Source: DATDOR01 sp035512695 (GTDB lineage: Bacteria > Chloroflexota > Anaerolineae > Anaerolineales > JABWBV01). Taken from it: DNA of 16,642 nt. Position 1 is the first letter of the stretch. Each line of letters begins with the position of its first letter. The DNA is taken from assembly GCA_035512695.1 (NCBI GenBank), contig DATKDL010000128.1:1-16642 (forward strand), in the 5' to 3' direction. The notes beneath the pieces were generated by a model. It was not told the DNA's origin. It made no database searches and worked only from the letters and a program-made list of their open reading frames with translations. The translations under genes and the position numbers were made by a program. Shown here in pieces: positions 7,882 through 15,329 of this stretch.

Positions 7882-8289
7882 GTGCTTATTAAAATCTTCC
7901 GATACCTGTACCTCATCCTGAGTTGGGCCTTTCTGGCCGGCGTGGTCTACCAGACCTATACGGCCGGGTTAGCCGCCGTCGCGGAGACGACCGGCTGGTC
8001 GACCCATTTCGGGCTCGGGATGCTCCTGCTCCTGGCAGCGCTGCTCCAGCTTATCCTGATCCGGCCCGCAAGGCTTCCGCGGCCCGCCGGATGGGTGAGC
8101 CTCGGTCTATTCGGGACCATCCTGGTCCAGGTTCTGGTCGTGGGGAACCGCGCATCAAACGTATCCGCCCTGCACCCGGTCCTGGCGCTGTTTGTGTTCT
8201 GGATGTCCTGGTGGCTGGCGATGACGGCTGCGCGCACCGTCCGCGGCGCAACATCCGGCGCTCTCGCAGGGGTGGGGGAAGATGCGTAA
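7882..8289 (+). CDS. DUF6220-like four-helix membrane protein, copy 2
   Basis: This is a 135-aa paralogue of the preceding gene. I chose GTG 7882 because GGGAGG at 7866-7871 is then 10 nt upstream. The alternative GTG 7873 overlaps the previous stop as GTGA and adds three residues, but it would abut the ribosome site. Four helices are visible at about 5-30, 44-61, 69-88 and 97-118. It shares FLAGVVYQTYTAGL, GWSTHFGLG (His42) and SALHPVLALF (His98) with copy 1, and lacks copy 1's second loop histidine (Met47 here) and its long basic tail. The copies have diverged well beyond a recent duplication and may form a heterodimer. The stop overlaps the start of the cytochrome gene by 8 nt. The biochemical function is unknown. 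Confidence 0.72.
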   Translation: MLIKIFRYLYLILSWAFLAGVVYQTYTAGLAAVAETTGWSTHFGLGMLLLLAALLQLILIRPARLPRPAGWVSLGLFGTILVQVLVVGNRASNVSALHPVLALFVFWMSWWLAMTAARTVRGATSGALAGVGEDA

Positions 8290-9166
8290 AAAACTCCTGC
8301 TGTCCGGCGCAGTCCTGGCGCTGCTGGCGTCCCCGTTCATTGGAGCGTATATCCTGGTCGAAAATCGCTTGAACAGAATCTACGTCCCACCGGAAGAGAT
8401 CCTGCCCGTCACCGGGGATCCGGACCAGGTGGTGCGCGGGGAGCACCTCGTCACGGTCCTGATGGGCTGTACGGACTGTCACGCAGACGATCTGGGCGGC
8501 AAGATGCTTTACGACGATTCTCTCTTCGGAAGGATCGCCGGCAGCAACCTGACGACCGGCGCGGGCGGGGTCGGCGCCGCCTACACGGTCCTGGACTGGG
8601 AGCGCGCCGTCCGCCACGGTCTGGACCAGGAGGATAGACCCCTGATCTTTGTGATGGCCTCGTATTACGCCGGGGTGGGGGATGCGGACGTCGCGGCCAT
8701 GATCGCCTATCTGCGCCAGCTACCCCCCGTGGACCGCGAACTTCCGGAGACCACGATCGGCCCGCTGACCCGGTTTTTCATTCTAGCCGACCCCCAACTG
8801 CTGCCCGCCCAGGTGATCGATCACGATCACGGCCCCCTGTCGGCGCCGGAAGCGGGGTTGACCGCCGAATACGGGGCCTACCTGGCGACCGCCTGCACGA
8901 TCTGCCACGGGGCTGACTTCAGCGGCGGCCTCTACGTTGGCTCGGGATTGAATCTGACCCCCGGGGGTGACCTGCGCGATTGGGACGAGGGCGATTTCAT
9001 CAACGCGCTGCGCACCGGCCGCGTTCCCGGTGGCAGGCAGCTTGACGATGAGAAGATGCCCTGGAAACGCCTGCGGGAACTGACCGATGATGAGCTCCGG
9101 GCGATCTGGCTGCATCTGCAGTCGCTCCCGACCATTCAAAGCACACCGGCAGCGGAAGGCGGATAA
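8282..9166 (+). CDS. Membrane-anchored diheme cytochrome c
   Basis: This is an electron carrier of 294 aa held outside the cytoplasmic membrane by an uncleaved or slowly cleaved N-terminal helix (about 5-25, after MRKK). It has two covalent heme sites: CTDCH at residues 63-67 and CTICH at 205-209. Likely distal ligands are Met125 (in VMASYY) and Met259 (in DEKMPWKRL). Each domain ends in the usual cytochrome c helix (DADVAAMIAYLRQLPPV; TDDELRAIWLHLQSLP). The two-domain layout resembles the cytochrome subunits of membrane alcohol or aldehyde dehydrogenases, but no dehydrogenase gene is nearby. ATG 8282 overlaps the DUF6220-like gene by 8 nt and the next gene starts 4 nt after the stop, so all four genes are probably co-translated. 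The electron donor and acceptor are unknown. Confidence 0.87.
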   Translation: MRKKLLLSGAVLALLASPFIGAYILVENRLNRIYVPPEEILPVTGDPDQVVRGEHLVTVLMGCTDCHADDLGGKMLYDDSLFGRIAGSNLTTGAGGVGAAYTVLDWERAVRHGLDQEDRPLIFVMASYYAGVGDADVAAMIAYLRQLPPVDRELPETTIGPLTRFFILADPQLLPAQVIDHDHGPLSAPEAGLTAEYGAYLATACTICHGADFSGGLYVGSGLNLTPGGDLRDWDEGDFINALRTGRVPGGRQLDDEKMPWKRLRELTDDELRAIWLHLQSLPTIQSTPAAEGG

Positions 9167-9170
9167 AACG

Positions 9171-10436
9171 ATGTCCCCCGCCGCCGAAACCGCTCCCCGC
9201 TACGCGCTTCCGTCCCTGGCCCAGGGGTTCTGGTGGATATTGGTCCTTGTTTCGTTCGGGCTGATTCTGGCCGGCATCCCCGGGCTTTACGTTGACAAGG
9301 CGGCCCAGTACGCGCAGGAGCGCAGTCTGCAGGAGCTGGGGGTCTCTCCTGAGGCGGCAGCGGGATTGTTTCTGGCGATCAGCCTGGCAATCGTCTCCGC
9401 ACACTATCTTCTGGGCTGGTTCCTGTTTCGCCGGCGTGCGGGCGATCCGATGGCGCTGTTCGTCTCATACACCCTGGTTTCCAATGGGGCCATCCTTCCG
9501 CTCTCCAACATTTATGCCGGCCCCAGCGTGCAGCCCTTCGTGATTGTGATGGTCAACGCCGTCATCTACGTGGGGTTGGTCTCGAGCATCATCCTGCTGT
9601 TCATCTTCCCGGACGGCCGCTTCGTCCCGGGTTGGACGCGTTATCTGGCGCTCCCATGGATGGTTTTTACGCTGCTGTTCCAGACCGCGGCCTCGCGGTT
9701 TCCTGAGTGGCCTGGGATCCTGCAGACCGGGGGGATCCTGGTCATGCTGATCTGGGCGGGCGGCGGGGTCTTTGCCCAGGTCTACCGCTACCGGCACGTT
9801 TCCTCCGCCGTGCAGCGGCAGCAGGCCAAATGGGCACTGGCCGGCCTGATCGCCTCGGTTGTCGGGCCGTTCCAGTACGTGCTGCCGTTCGTCATCCTGC
9901 CTTCCCTGGTGGGCGGGGATGTGCCCAACATCTTCTACCAGCGGGTAGGCGCCGCGTTCTTCACGTACTCCTTCCTGCTCGAGCAGGCCGGGATCCTGGC
10001 CTTCCGCTTTGCCACGATCATCTTCCCGCTCTCGTTTGCGATCGCCATCCTGCGCTACCGGCTATGGGATATCGACATCCTGATCAACCGGACCCTCGTC
10101 TACGGCACGCTCACGGCTTTGCTGGGCGGCATCTACTTCATCAGCATCGTCGTGCTGGAGTTCGCCTTTCGCTCGCTCACCGGGCAGGATTCACAGCTGG
10201 CCATCGTCCTGTCCACCCTGGCGATCGCGGCGTTATTCGTGCCGCTGCGTGCGCGGGTCCAGGCGTTTATCGACCGGCGGTTCTACCGGGACAAATACAA
10301 CGCGCAGCGCATCCTGGCGCGTTTCGCCGCCGTCGTCCGAAACGAGGTGGATGTGAACGCCCTGACCGGCGCGATCTTGCAGGCCGTGAACGAGACCGTG
10401 CATCCGAGTGAGATGTCTTTGTGGTTGAGGAAATGA
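9171..10436 (+). CDS. Multi-pass membrane sensor-like protein without kinase domain
   Basis: This is a 421-aa integral membrane protein. ATG 9171 lies 4 nt after the cytochrome stop; GGAAGG is about 12 nt upstream. Helices are visible at about 20-40, 64-85, 94-112, 124-147, 158-173, 185-203, 220-245, 262-294 and 309-330, and a further hydrophobic stretch at 343-358. Motifs recur in proteins I know mainly from Chloroflexota and Actinomycetota: FPDGRFVPGWTR (146-157), LRYRLWDIDILINRTLVYG (294-312) and FIDRRFYRDKYNAQRILARF (366-385). In many relatives this block leads into a GAF or histidine-kinase module. Here the protein stops after SLWLRK, so it has no phospho-acceptor His or ATP-binding domain. 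It may have another role in the redox operon, or signal through a partner. The function is unknown. Confidence 0.7.
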   Translation: MSPAAETAPRYALPSLAQGFWWILVLVSFGLILAGIPGLYVDKAAQYAQERSLQELGVSPEAAAGLFLAISLAIVSAHYLLGWFLFRRRAGDPMALFVSYTLVSNGAILPLSNIYAGPSVQPFVIVMVNAVIYVGLVSSIILLFIFPDGRFVPGWTRYLALPWMVFTLLFQTAASRFPEWPGILQTGGILVMLIWAGGGVFAQVYRYRHVSSAVQRQQAKWALAGLIASVVGPFQYVLPFVILPSLVGGDVPNIFYQRVGAAFFTYSFLLEQAGILAFRFATIIFPLSFAIAILRYRLWDIDILINRTLVYGTLTALLGGIYFISIVVLEFAFRSLTGQDSQLAIVLSTLAIAALFVPLRARVQAFIDRRFYRDKYNAQRILARFAAVVRNEVDVNALTGAILQAVNETVHPSEMSLWLRK

Positions 10437-10487
10437 GAGGATATTGACCGGATCTCCAACTACAAACGCGATGAAACGAATGTTCGC

Positions 10488-10515
10488 CTGAACTCTCGAA
10501 AATACCTGATAATAT
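10488..10515 (+). promoter_or_regulatory. Promoter upstream of the lipid kinase gene
   Basis: An extended -10, TGATAATAT (hexamer TAATAT at 10510-10515), lies 16 bp after CTGAAC (10488-10493, 4 of 6 bases of TTGACA). It would give a leader of about 155 nt before the TTG start. I see no terminator between the preceding gene and this promoter. Confidence 0.45.
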
Positions 10516-10677
10516 AGTAGTACCGTGGAGCGCGGTTGTTGCCCTTCGTGCTCCATTTTTATATCGCTCCGGCCATGCCGCGGAACCCGTTGATTACGAT
10601 CCGGGAAAACGTCTTTGACCTCGGGCCTTACCAGGACCGGACGGGTCTGCGGTCTCCTATTGGAGGGCAGGGACGCC

Positions 10678-11613
10678 TTGCGAATATTCATCGTCCACAA
10701 CCCGGTTTCCGGGACATTCGATCCCGAGCATGTGCGGACCGTTACCGCCGCGCATTTTGACGCGCACGGGATCGAGTACGAAGTTCACACAACCGCGGAA
10801 GGGGATCCGATTCCTGAGATCGTTCGCGCCGCCGCCGCCCGGGGTTTCGACCGGATCGCGGCGGCCGGGGGCGATGGCACGGTCTCGGCCGTGGCCAACG
10901 GGCTGCTGCATGGGGAGGTCTCGCTGGGGATCATCCCGACCGGAACGGGGAACGCTTTCGCCCGCGAGATGGAAGTTCCGCTGGACCTCGAAGAAGCGCT
11001 TTCCGTCCTGACCGGCAGTGAAGCGATAAAGGTCATCGACACGCTCACAATTGGCGATCGGCATTTCATCATGAGCGTCAGCGCCGGCGTGAGCGCGGCG
11101 ACGATGGCCGCCACGGACCGGGAGCAGAAGCGCCGCTTCGGCAAGCTGGCTTATTTTCTCGAGGGTCTGGGGGAACTGCAGCAGGCGCGGGGAGGCCAGG
11201 TCACCCTGCACGTGGACGGGCGCCAGGTGCAGATGCGGGCGGCGGCGGAGGTCATCGTGGCGAATACGGGCCAGGTCGGGTTTAAAAAACTGCGTCTGTC
11301 CCCGGATGTCCGCCCGGACGATGGCCAGATGAATGTTTGCGTCATCCGCGTCGCCTCCGTAGGCGCCTATCTTCGGCTGCTGGGATACGCGCTGGGCGGC
11401 GATCCGACGCAGCTGCCGGAGATGAAGTGCTTCCCGGGCGAGCGGGAGATCCGGATCGAGGCGGACCGGCCCTTGCAGGTGCAGGCGGACGGCGAGGCAA
11501 TCGGGGAGACTCCGGTCTCCGTCGGGATCGCGCCGCAATCGCTGCGGGTCGTCGTTCCGCAAATCGAGCCGGAATCCGCCGGCGCAGACCGGCCGCGATC
11601 CGAACCAGGCTAG
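10678..11613 (+). CDS. Diacylglycerol kinase family lipid kinase (YegS/DgkB/LCB5 type)
   Basis: This cytoplasmic kinase transfers phosphate from ATP to a lipid such as diacylglycerol, recycling it to phosphatidic acid (311 aa, the usual family length). I chose TTG 10678 because GGAGGG ends 10 nt upstream and the protein then begins MRIFIVHNPVSG, the standard family start. TTGs further upstream add residues with no counterpart. The nucleotide-binding loop GGDGTV is at residues 64-69, and the second glycine-rich motif PTGTGNAFAREM at 87-98. The C-terminal half has the beta-sandwich strands typical of the family (VIVANTGQVGFKKLRLSPDVRPDDG; QVQADGEAIGETPV). It stands alone, with its own promoter and a terminator after it. 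Substrate specificity within the family cannot be told from the sequence. Confidence 0.88.
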   Translation: MRIFIVHNPVSGTFDPEHVRTVTAAHFDAHGIEYEVHTTAEGDPIPEIVRAAAARGFDRIAAAGGDGTVSAVANGLLHGEVSLGIIPTGTGNAFAREMEVPLDLEEALSVLTGSEAIKVIDTLTIGDRHFIMSVSAGVSAATMAATDREQKRRFGKLAYFLEGLGELQQARGGQVTLHVDGRQVQMRAAAEVIVANTGQVGFKKLRLSPDVRPDDGQMNVCVIRVASVGAYLRLLGYALGGDPTQLPEMKCFPGEREIRIEADRPLQVQADGEAIGETPVSVGIAPQSLRVVVPQIEPESAGADRPRSEPG

Positions 11614-11620
11614 ACCGGAG

Positions 11621-11659
11621 CGGGCTGCGGCACGAGTCTTCGCGGCGCAGCCCGTTTTT
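11621..11659 (+). terminator. Intrinsic terminator after the lipid kinase gene
   Basis: A 9-bp perfect stem (CGGGCTGCG at 11621-11629, CGCAGCCCG at 11646-11654) with a 16-nt loop is followed by TTTTT. It sits in the 44-nt gap between convergent genes, and its T-run overlaps the stop of the minus-strand gene. On the minus strand no T-run follows, so it mainly serves the kinase. Confidence 0.75.
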
Positions 11660-12413
11660 ATTTAAAGCCGAAGACTCGGGCCGGATCAGGGTGATCGGGG
11701 AAATCCGTCGTTCCCATCGGCGACTCCCGCAGGATCATGATCTTCTGCCAGATCTTGCGGGACAGACCGGTGGTCAACGCCTCGATCTCGTTGACGGCCG
11801 CCAGGGCGACCTCGTCGTCGAAGTTCTGGACGTACAGGGCGGCGATCTTCCCCAGGATCGAGAGCAGCTCGCTGCAGTAATCCAGGTAGCGGGTCAGCTG
11901 GAAAGCCGACAACGTGGCTTTGGGGGACGAGGGGGTCGATTCCCAGTCTTTCCGGCGCCCTCGTTCCGGATCCTTGGTGAGCTGGTGCATATCGATCACA
12001 TGGGCCAGGGAGCGCAGCTCGTGGAGGGCGTCCAGCGCCCGGTTGCGCTTGTAGCGGACCTCGAGCCGGGCCAGGAAATACAGCGCCGCGCCGATCAGGA
12101 AGATGTCGTTGAACCCGGCGTCCAGGATGGCCAGGAACTCGCCCAGGTCGATGATCCGGTCGAAGCTGAAGCTAATCGTGCGGGCGGCGGAGAAGACGAT
12201 CAGGACGACGACGGCGATCAGCATCACGACCCCGATCCGCAGCCACCAGTGCGGAGAAGCGATCTCGGCGCCTCGCTCCCGGGCTTCCCGCGCCACCTCC
12301 ACGACCTCCGCACTGACGTTCGCCAGACCGCGCCCCGGAAAACGTTCGGACACCCGCTGATGGAGCTGCTCGGTCTGCTGGAGGATCGCTTCGGGGTCGA
12401 GGCTGCGGTACAT
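11658..12413 (-). CDS. Conserved two-helix membrane protein of unknown function
   Basis: This is a 251-aa protein. ATG at 12413 is supported by a perfect TATAAT only 8 nt upstream, and no ribosome site is seen, so the mRNA is probably leaderless. The N-terminus (MYRSLDPEAILQQTEQLHQR) is helical and cytoplasmic-looking. Membrane helices are at about 58-76 and 99-117. The C-terminal half is soluble and helical and contains LRSLAHVIDMHQLTKDPE (about 133-150), a block I recognise from uncharacterised proteins in several phyla. The layout suggests a membrane-anchored cytoplasmic domain, but I can name no activity. A 363-residue plus-strand frame over the same DNA is a shadow: it has no ribosome site and low-complexity Gly/Asp/Gln composition. 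Confidence 0.8.
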   Translation of the reverse strand: MYRSLDPEAILQQTEQLHQRVSERFPGRGLANVSAEVVEVAREARERGAEIASPHWWLRIGVVMLIAVVVLIVFSAARTISFSFDRIIDLGEFLAILDAGFNDIFLIGAALYFLARLEVRYKRNRALDALHELRSLAHVIDMHQLTKDPERGRRKDWESTPSSPKATLSAFQLTRYLDYCSELLSILGKIAALYVQNFDDEVALAAVNEIEALTTGLSRKIWQKIMILRESPMGTTDFPDHPDPARVFGFK

Positions 12414-12421
12414 GGTGTAGA

Positions 12422-12427
12422 ATTATA
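12422..12427 (-). promoter_or_regulatory. -10 element of a probably leaderless transcript
   Basis: On the minus strand TATAAT occupies 12427 to 12422 and the ATG begins at 12413, leaving 8 nt. Transcription would start at or within about 2 nt of the start codon. No consensus -35 is visible at 16-18 bp. Confidence 0.5.
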
Positions 12428-12443
12428 GTAGGGAAACCCCCAA

Positions 12444-12472
12444 TTGCGACCGGCCGCCCTCGCAGTAAAAAT
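12444..12472 (+). promoter_or_regulatory. Promoter of the CHRD-domain gene
   Basis: TTGCGA (12444-12449) is followed at 16-17 bp by TAAAAA/AAAAAT (12466-12472). The predicted start, at about 12479, lies just before a hairpin. It diverges from the minus-strand promoter at 12422-12427. Confidence 0.4.
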
Positions 12473-12487
12473 ACAGGTCCGGTCCAC

Positions 12488-12509
12488 CGATTGCCGAATG
12501 CGGCAATCG
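12488..12509 (+). promoter_or_regulatory. Hairpin or operator in the CHRD gene leader
   Basis: A perfect 9-bp inverted repeat, CGATTGCCG / CGGCAATCG, with an AATG loop begins about 10 nt after the proposed transcription start and ends 18 nt before the ribosome site. It could be a 5' stabilising hairpin or a repressor site. Confidence 0.45.
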
Positions 12510-12539
12510 CAAGCAAGCCCGATGTATAAGGAGATCGAA

Positions 12540-13010
12540 ATGAAAAAGGCTACTCTTGCCATCCTGCCGGTGCTCGCTGCCCTGCTGTTTGTTGCAGGCG
12601 CACTGGCTGCCGGGCCGAGCAACTATCGCGCCCACCTCACCGGGGACCAGGAGGTCCCAGCGGTCGAAACCGATGCGGTTGGGCAGGCGCTGTTCAAGTT
12701 CAGCGCCGACGGGACCTCGCTGAGCTACAAGCTTATCGTGGCCAACATCGAAGACGTGGTCGCCGCCCACATCCACTGCGCCCCTGCCGGAGTTAACGGC
12801 GGGGTCGGCGTGACCCTGTTCAGCGGCGCGCCTGCGGGTCCCGTGAACGGGATCCTGGCCCAGGCGACGATCACGGCCCCGGATGCGGCCAACGGTTGTG
12901 GCTGGGCCGACCTGGCCGCCGTGGCCGCGGCAATTGAAAGCGGCGATGCGTACGTGAACGTGCACACCCTCGCGGTAGGCTCAGGCGAGATACGCGGGCA
13001 GATCAAGTGA
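12540..13010 (+). CDS. Secreted CHRD-domain protein
   Basis: This is an exported protein of 156 aa. ATG 12540 follows AAGGAGAT with a 6-nt gap; an upstream in-frame ATG (12522) lacks such a site. Residues 1-23 form a signal peptide ending in AGALA. The mature part is one CHRD domain: YRAHLTGDQEVPAV near the start, a strand-rich core with AHIHCAPAGVNGGVGVTLF, and the ending DAYVNVHTLAVGSGEIRGQIK. CHRD domains were defined in chordin and are common in bacterial secreted proteins of undefined role. Two cysteines (CAP and NGCGW) could pair. It has its own promoter and a strong terminator, so it is a single-gene unit. Confidence 0.88.
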   Translation: MKKATLAILPVLAALLFVAGALAAGPSNYRAHLTGDQEVPAVETDAVGQALFKFSADGTSLSYKLIVANIEDVVAAHIHCAPAGVNGGVGVTLFSGAPAGPVNGILAQATITAPDAANGCGWADLAAVAAAIESGDAYVNVHTLAVGSGEIRGQIK

Positions 13011-13027
13011 TCGAATCCGTTTGAACC

Positions 13028-13097
13028 CCGTGCGGCTTCCGTCCGCGCGGCGGCGATGCCCGGTCGCACTCTTTTGAGTGTGACCGGGCTTTTTTTT
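13028..13097 (+). terminator. Strong terminator after the CHRD gene, preceded by a second hairpin
   Basis: The main stem pairs 13058-13071 with 13076-13089 (14 bp, one G-U pair) around a TTTT loop and is followed by eight T residues (13090-13097). A smaller 8-bp hairpin (CCGTGCGG / CCGCGCGG, one G-U pair) is at 13028-13050. Confidence 0.9.
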
Positions 13098-13165
13098 CGG
13101 GGAAAGGCGTTTTGATCGCAAAAGGCGCGGAGTCCCGGCACGTTCGGTAAAGAGAAAAATCCCCT

Positions 13166-13193
13166 TTTACAGGCGTATGAAAGCATGTAGAAT
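13166..13193 (+). promoter_or_regulatory. Promoter of the YtxH-like/YihY operon
   Basis: TTTACA (13166-13171, five of six bases of the -35 consensus) and TAGAAT (13188-13193, five of six of the -10) are separated by 16 bp. The ATG is 31 nt after the -10. This is the best match to a housekeeping promoter in the window. Confidence 0.65.
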
Positions 13194-13224
13194 GTAAACA
13201 ATCGGTTAGAAAGGAGGACGTACG

Positions 13225-13392
13225 ATGAGATACAGATTCAACTGGTTCTCCGGCTTGCTGACCGGAGGTGCAATCGGTGCGGCTGTCGCGATCCTCTCCG
13301 CGCCTCGCGCCGACGAGGATACAGAACTACTGGATGAAGGGGCTGCCAGGGCGGTGAAGGCGGTTGGGGGTAAGGAGCCGGTCGCGCGTTGA
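13225..13392 (+). CDS. Small YtxH-like membrane protein
   Basis: This is a short gene (55 aa) with a strong ribosome site, AAGGAGG (13210-13216), 8 nt before ATG. The sequence starts MRYRFNWFSG, followed by one Gly/Ala-rich membrane helix (LLTGGAIGAAVAILSAPR) that matches the hallmark of YtxH-like proteins (GxxxGxxxGxxxAxLxAP). A charged tail of about 25 residues follows. Its TGA stop overlaps the TTG start of the YihY-family gene (TTGA), so the two are translated together. YtxH-like proteins are linked to envelope or general stress in other bacteria; the molecular function is not established. The family call rests on one short motif. Confidence 0.7.
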   Translation: MRYRFNWFSGLLTGGAIGAAVAILSAPRADEDTELLDEGAARAVKAVGGKEPVAR

Positions 13393-14273
13393 AAGAATCA
13401 CTCAGACGTTTCCTTGAACTGCTGAAACAGACCTACCGGGAGTGGCAAGACGATCGGGCCGTGCGGCTTGCCGCGGCGCTCGCTTACTACACCGTTTTCT
13501 CGCTCGCACCGCTGCTCGTGATCGTGATCGGCGTCTCCAGCCTGGTTTGGGACCGCCAGGTCGTTGAAACGCACACCCTGAATCAAGTCGAATCTCTCCT
13601 GGGACCCCAGGCCGGGGAATTGATTGGGGAGATGATCGCGACCCCCAACGATGAAGAAGCCGGGGTGGCTGCCACCGTGATCGGCACTGCCGCACTGGTA
13701 CTGGGAGCGCTGGGGGTTTTCTCCGAGCTTTCCACCTCACTCAACCTGATCTGGGAGGTCAAATCCAGGAAGCCTGAGGGCTTCCTGGATTCCATTCGCC
13801 AGTTCGTTAGGGACCGGATCCTCTCCTTCGGCCTCATACTCGTGATCGGTTTTCTGCTCCTCGTTTCGCTGGTGGTCAGCACTGGGCTGGCTGCCGTGCA
13901 GGAATTCACCAGCGCCTTCATCTCGGCTCCGGACCTGCTGGTGCAGGTGCTTTATTTCCTGGTCTCGACCGGGGTGATTGCGGTCCTGTTTGCCATGGTT
14001 TTCAAATACCTGCCGGATGCACAGATCGCCTGGCGGGACGTCTGGATGGGGGCGATATTCACGGCGGTCCTTTTCTCGCTGGGCAAGGAACTGATCGGTC
14101 TGTACCTGGGAAACAGCGCGGTCGGATCGGCCTTTGGCGCAGCTGGTTCCCTGGCGCTGATCCTGCTCTGGGTCTATTACTCAGCGCAGATCCTGTTCTT
14201 CGGTGCGGAGTTCACCCAGGTTTACGCCAACAAATATGGGTCGCGGATCCGTTCGGATTGGAACCCCGACTGA
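13389..14273 (+). CDS. YihY/virulence factor BrkB family membrane protein
   Basis: This is a polytopic inner-membrane protein of 294 aa. It starts with TTG 13389, overlapping the upstream stop; AAGGAG (13372-13377) is 11 nt upstream. The family landmarks are present: an amphipathic N-terminus followed by RAVRLAAALAYYTVFSLAPL (about 24-43), LVLGALGVFSELSTSLNLIW (about 103-122), FKYLPDAQIAWRDVWMGA (about 206-223), and FGAAGSLALILLWVYYSAQI (about 249-268) with FFGAEF after it. About six helices are visible. The family was once called ribonuclease BN in error; its members are now regarded as transporters or envelope proteins of unsettled function. The pairing with a YtxH-like gene hints at an envelope stress role. 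Confidence 0.9.
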   Translation: MKESLRRFLELLKQTYREWQDDRAVRLAAALAYYTVFSLAPLLVIVIGVSSLVWDRQVVETHTLNQVESLLGPQAGELIGEMIATPNDEEAGVAATVIGTAALVLGALGVFSELSTSLNLIWEVKSRKPEGFLDSIRQFVRDRILSFGLILVIGFLLLVSLVVSTGLAAVQEFTSAFISAPDLLVQVLYFLVSTGVIAVLFAMVFKYLPDAQIAWRDVWMGAIFTAVLFSLGKELIGLYLGNSAVGSAFGAAGSLALILLWVYYSAQILFFGAEFTQVYANKYGSRIRSDWNPD

Positions 14274-14311
14274 TCCCCAGCCAGTTTTCAGTGGGGCCGA
14301 CCGGCTGACGC

Positions 14312-15298
14312 TTACGCAGATGCGGAGACTCCGCGCAGCGCGGCGCGCAGTTTTGCGTTCCTCAATTTACGCAGGGCCGCCGCTTCGATCTGCCGTACGC
14401 GTTCGCGCGAAACGCCTTCGCGGGCCCCGATTTCTTTGAGGGTCATCGGTTCCCCACCTCCAAAACCATAGCGCATCCTCAACACGCGCGCCTCGCGTGC
14501 GGGCAAAGCCGTATCCAGGATCTCCTGCAGCTGTTCGGCCGCGAGCGAGTCGGACACGAGTTCTTCAGGTTTTGGGGAAGATTCGTCTTCGATCATGTCG
14601 CCGAACGCCAGATCCGAATCCTCTCCCAGCGGCCGGTCCAGTGAAGAGGGCCGGTCGATGACCTTGATGAATTCCCGCAGCTTGCTGACCGGCATGTGTA
14701 AGACCTCGGACAATTCTTCATCCGTCGGTTCACGATCGAGTTCCTGCAGCATGCGATTCCGGACATAATTGACTCGGGTGACTTTTCCCGCCAGGTGAAC
14801 CGGTAAACGAATGGTGCGCCCCTGGTCGAGGAGCGTCCGCCCGACAGCCTGGCGCACCCACCAGGTGGCGTACGTGCTGAATTTGAACCCGCGGGTGTGG
14901 TCATATTTCTTTACCGCCCGCATCAAGCCGAGGTTACCTGCCTGGATCAGGTCTGCCAGGGGCAGGCCGCGGTTCTGGTATTTCTTTGCGATGCTGATCA
15001 CCAGGCGCACATTTCCTTCAATCAGCCGGCAGTACGCCAGGTGGCCATTCTTGATCTTTTCCTGGTTCTGCTGCAGGCTGCCGTTTGGCGTGTCGCCGTC
15101 AAAAACTCTGTTCTGAGCTTCTGCCCCCTCTCTGATGTAAATGGACAGCTTTATTTCTTCATCCCTGGTGAACAGCCGGTGATTGGCAGCCTGGTGCAGA
15201 TAGATATCGATCAGATCGGGTCTATCCATCTGATCGAAATCGCGATCCTCCCCGGGACGATCCGCGTTGAGAAGTAGATGGGTTTGTGCATCTTTCAA
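14312..15298 (-). CDS. RNA polymerase sigma-70 factor, RpoD/SigA-like
   Basis: This is a primary-type or group 2 sigma factor (328 aa) that directs RNA polymerase to promoters. The start is TTG at 15298, with AGGAGG 5 nt upstream; the nearest ATG is out of frame. Region 1.2 is at about 28-56 (DLIDIYLHQAANHRLFTRDE). Region 2 is at about 92-155 and includes DLIQAGNLGLMRAVKKYD and the -10 recognition helix YATWWVRQAVGR. Region 3 is at about 160-240, and region 4.2 at about 285-313 (MTLKEIGAREGVSRERVRQI). It lacks the long region 1.1 of a full RpoD, so group 2 is likelier. A short charged insert (about 60-85) lies between regions 1.2 and 2.1. Upstream on the same strand are a large hairpin, a 40-aa basic protein and a cold-shock gene, which suggests a stress setting. 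Confidence 0.93.
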   Translation of the reverse strand: MKDAQTHLLLNADRPGEDRDFDQMDRPDLIDIYLHQAANHRLFTRDEEIKLSIYIREGAEAQNRVFDGDTPNGSLQQNQEKIKNGHLAYCRLIEGNVRLVISIAKKYQNRGLPLADLIQAGNLGLMRAVKKYDHTRGFKFSTYATWWVRQAVGRTLLDQGRTIRLPVHLAGKVTRVNYVRNRMLQELDREPTDEELSEVLHMPVSKLREFIKVIDRPSSLDRPLGEDSDLAFGDMIEDESSPKPEELVSDSLAAEQLQEILDTALPAREARVLRMRYGFGGGEPMTLKEIGAREGVSRERVRQIEAAALRKLRNAKLRAALRGVSASA

Positions 15299-15329
15299 GG
15301 GGTCCTCCTAACATTCGATGGATGGGGCG

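Noticed and set aside
11337..12428. 363-codon plus-strand frame across the lipid kinase end and the minus-strand membrane protein
   Set aside because: It crosses the terminator at 11621-11659 and has low-complexity Arg/Gly/Asp/Gln content; the opposite strand encodes a protein with membrane helices and a known conserved block.
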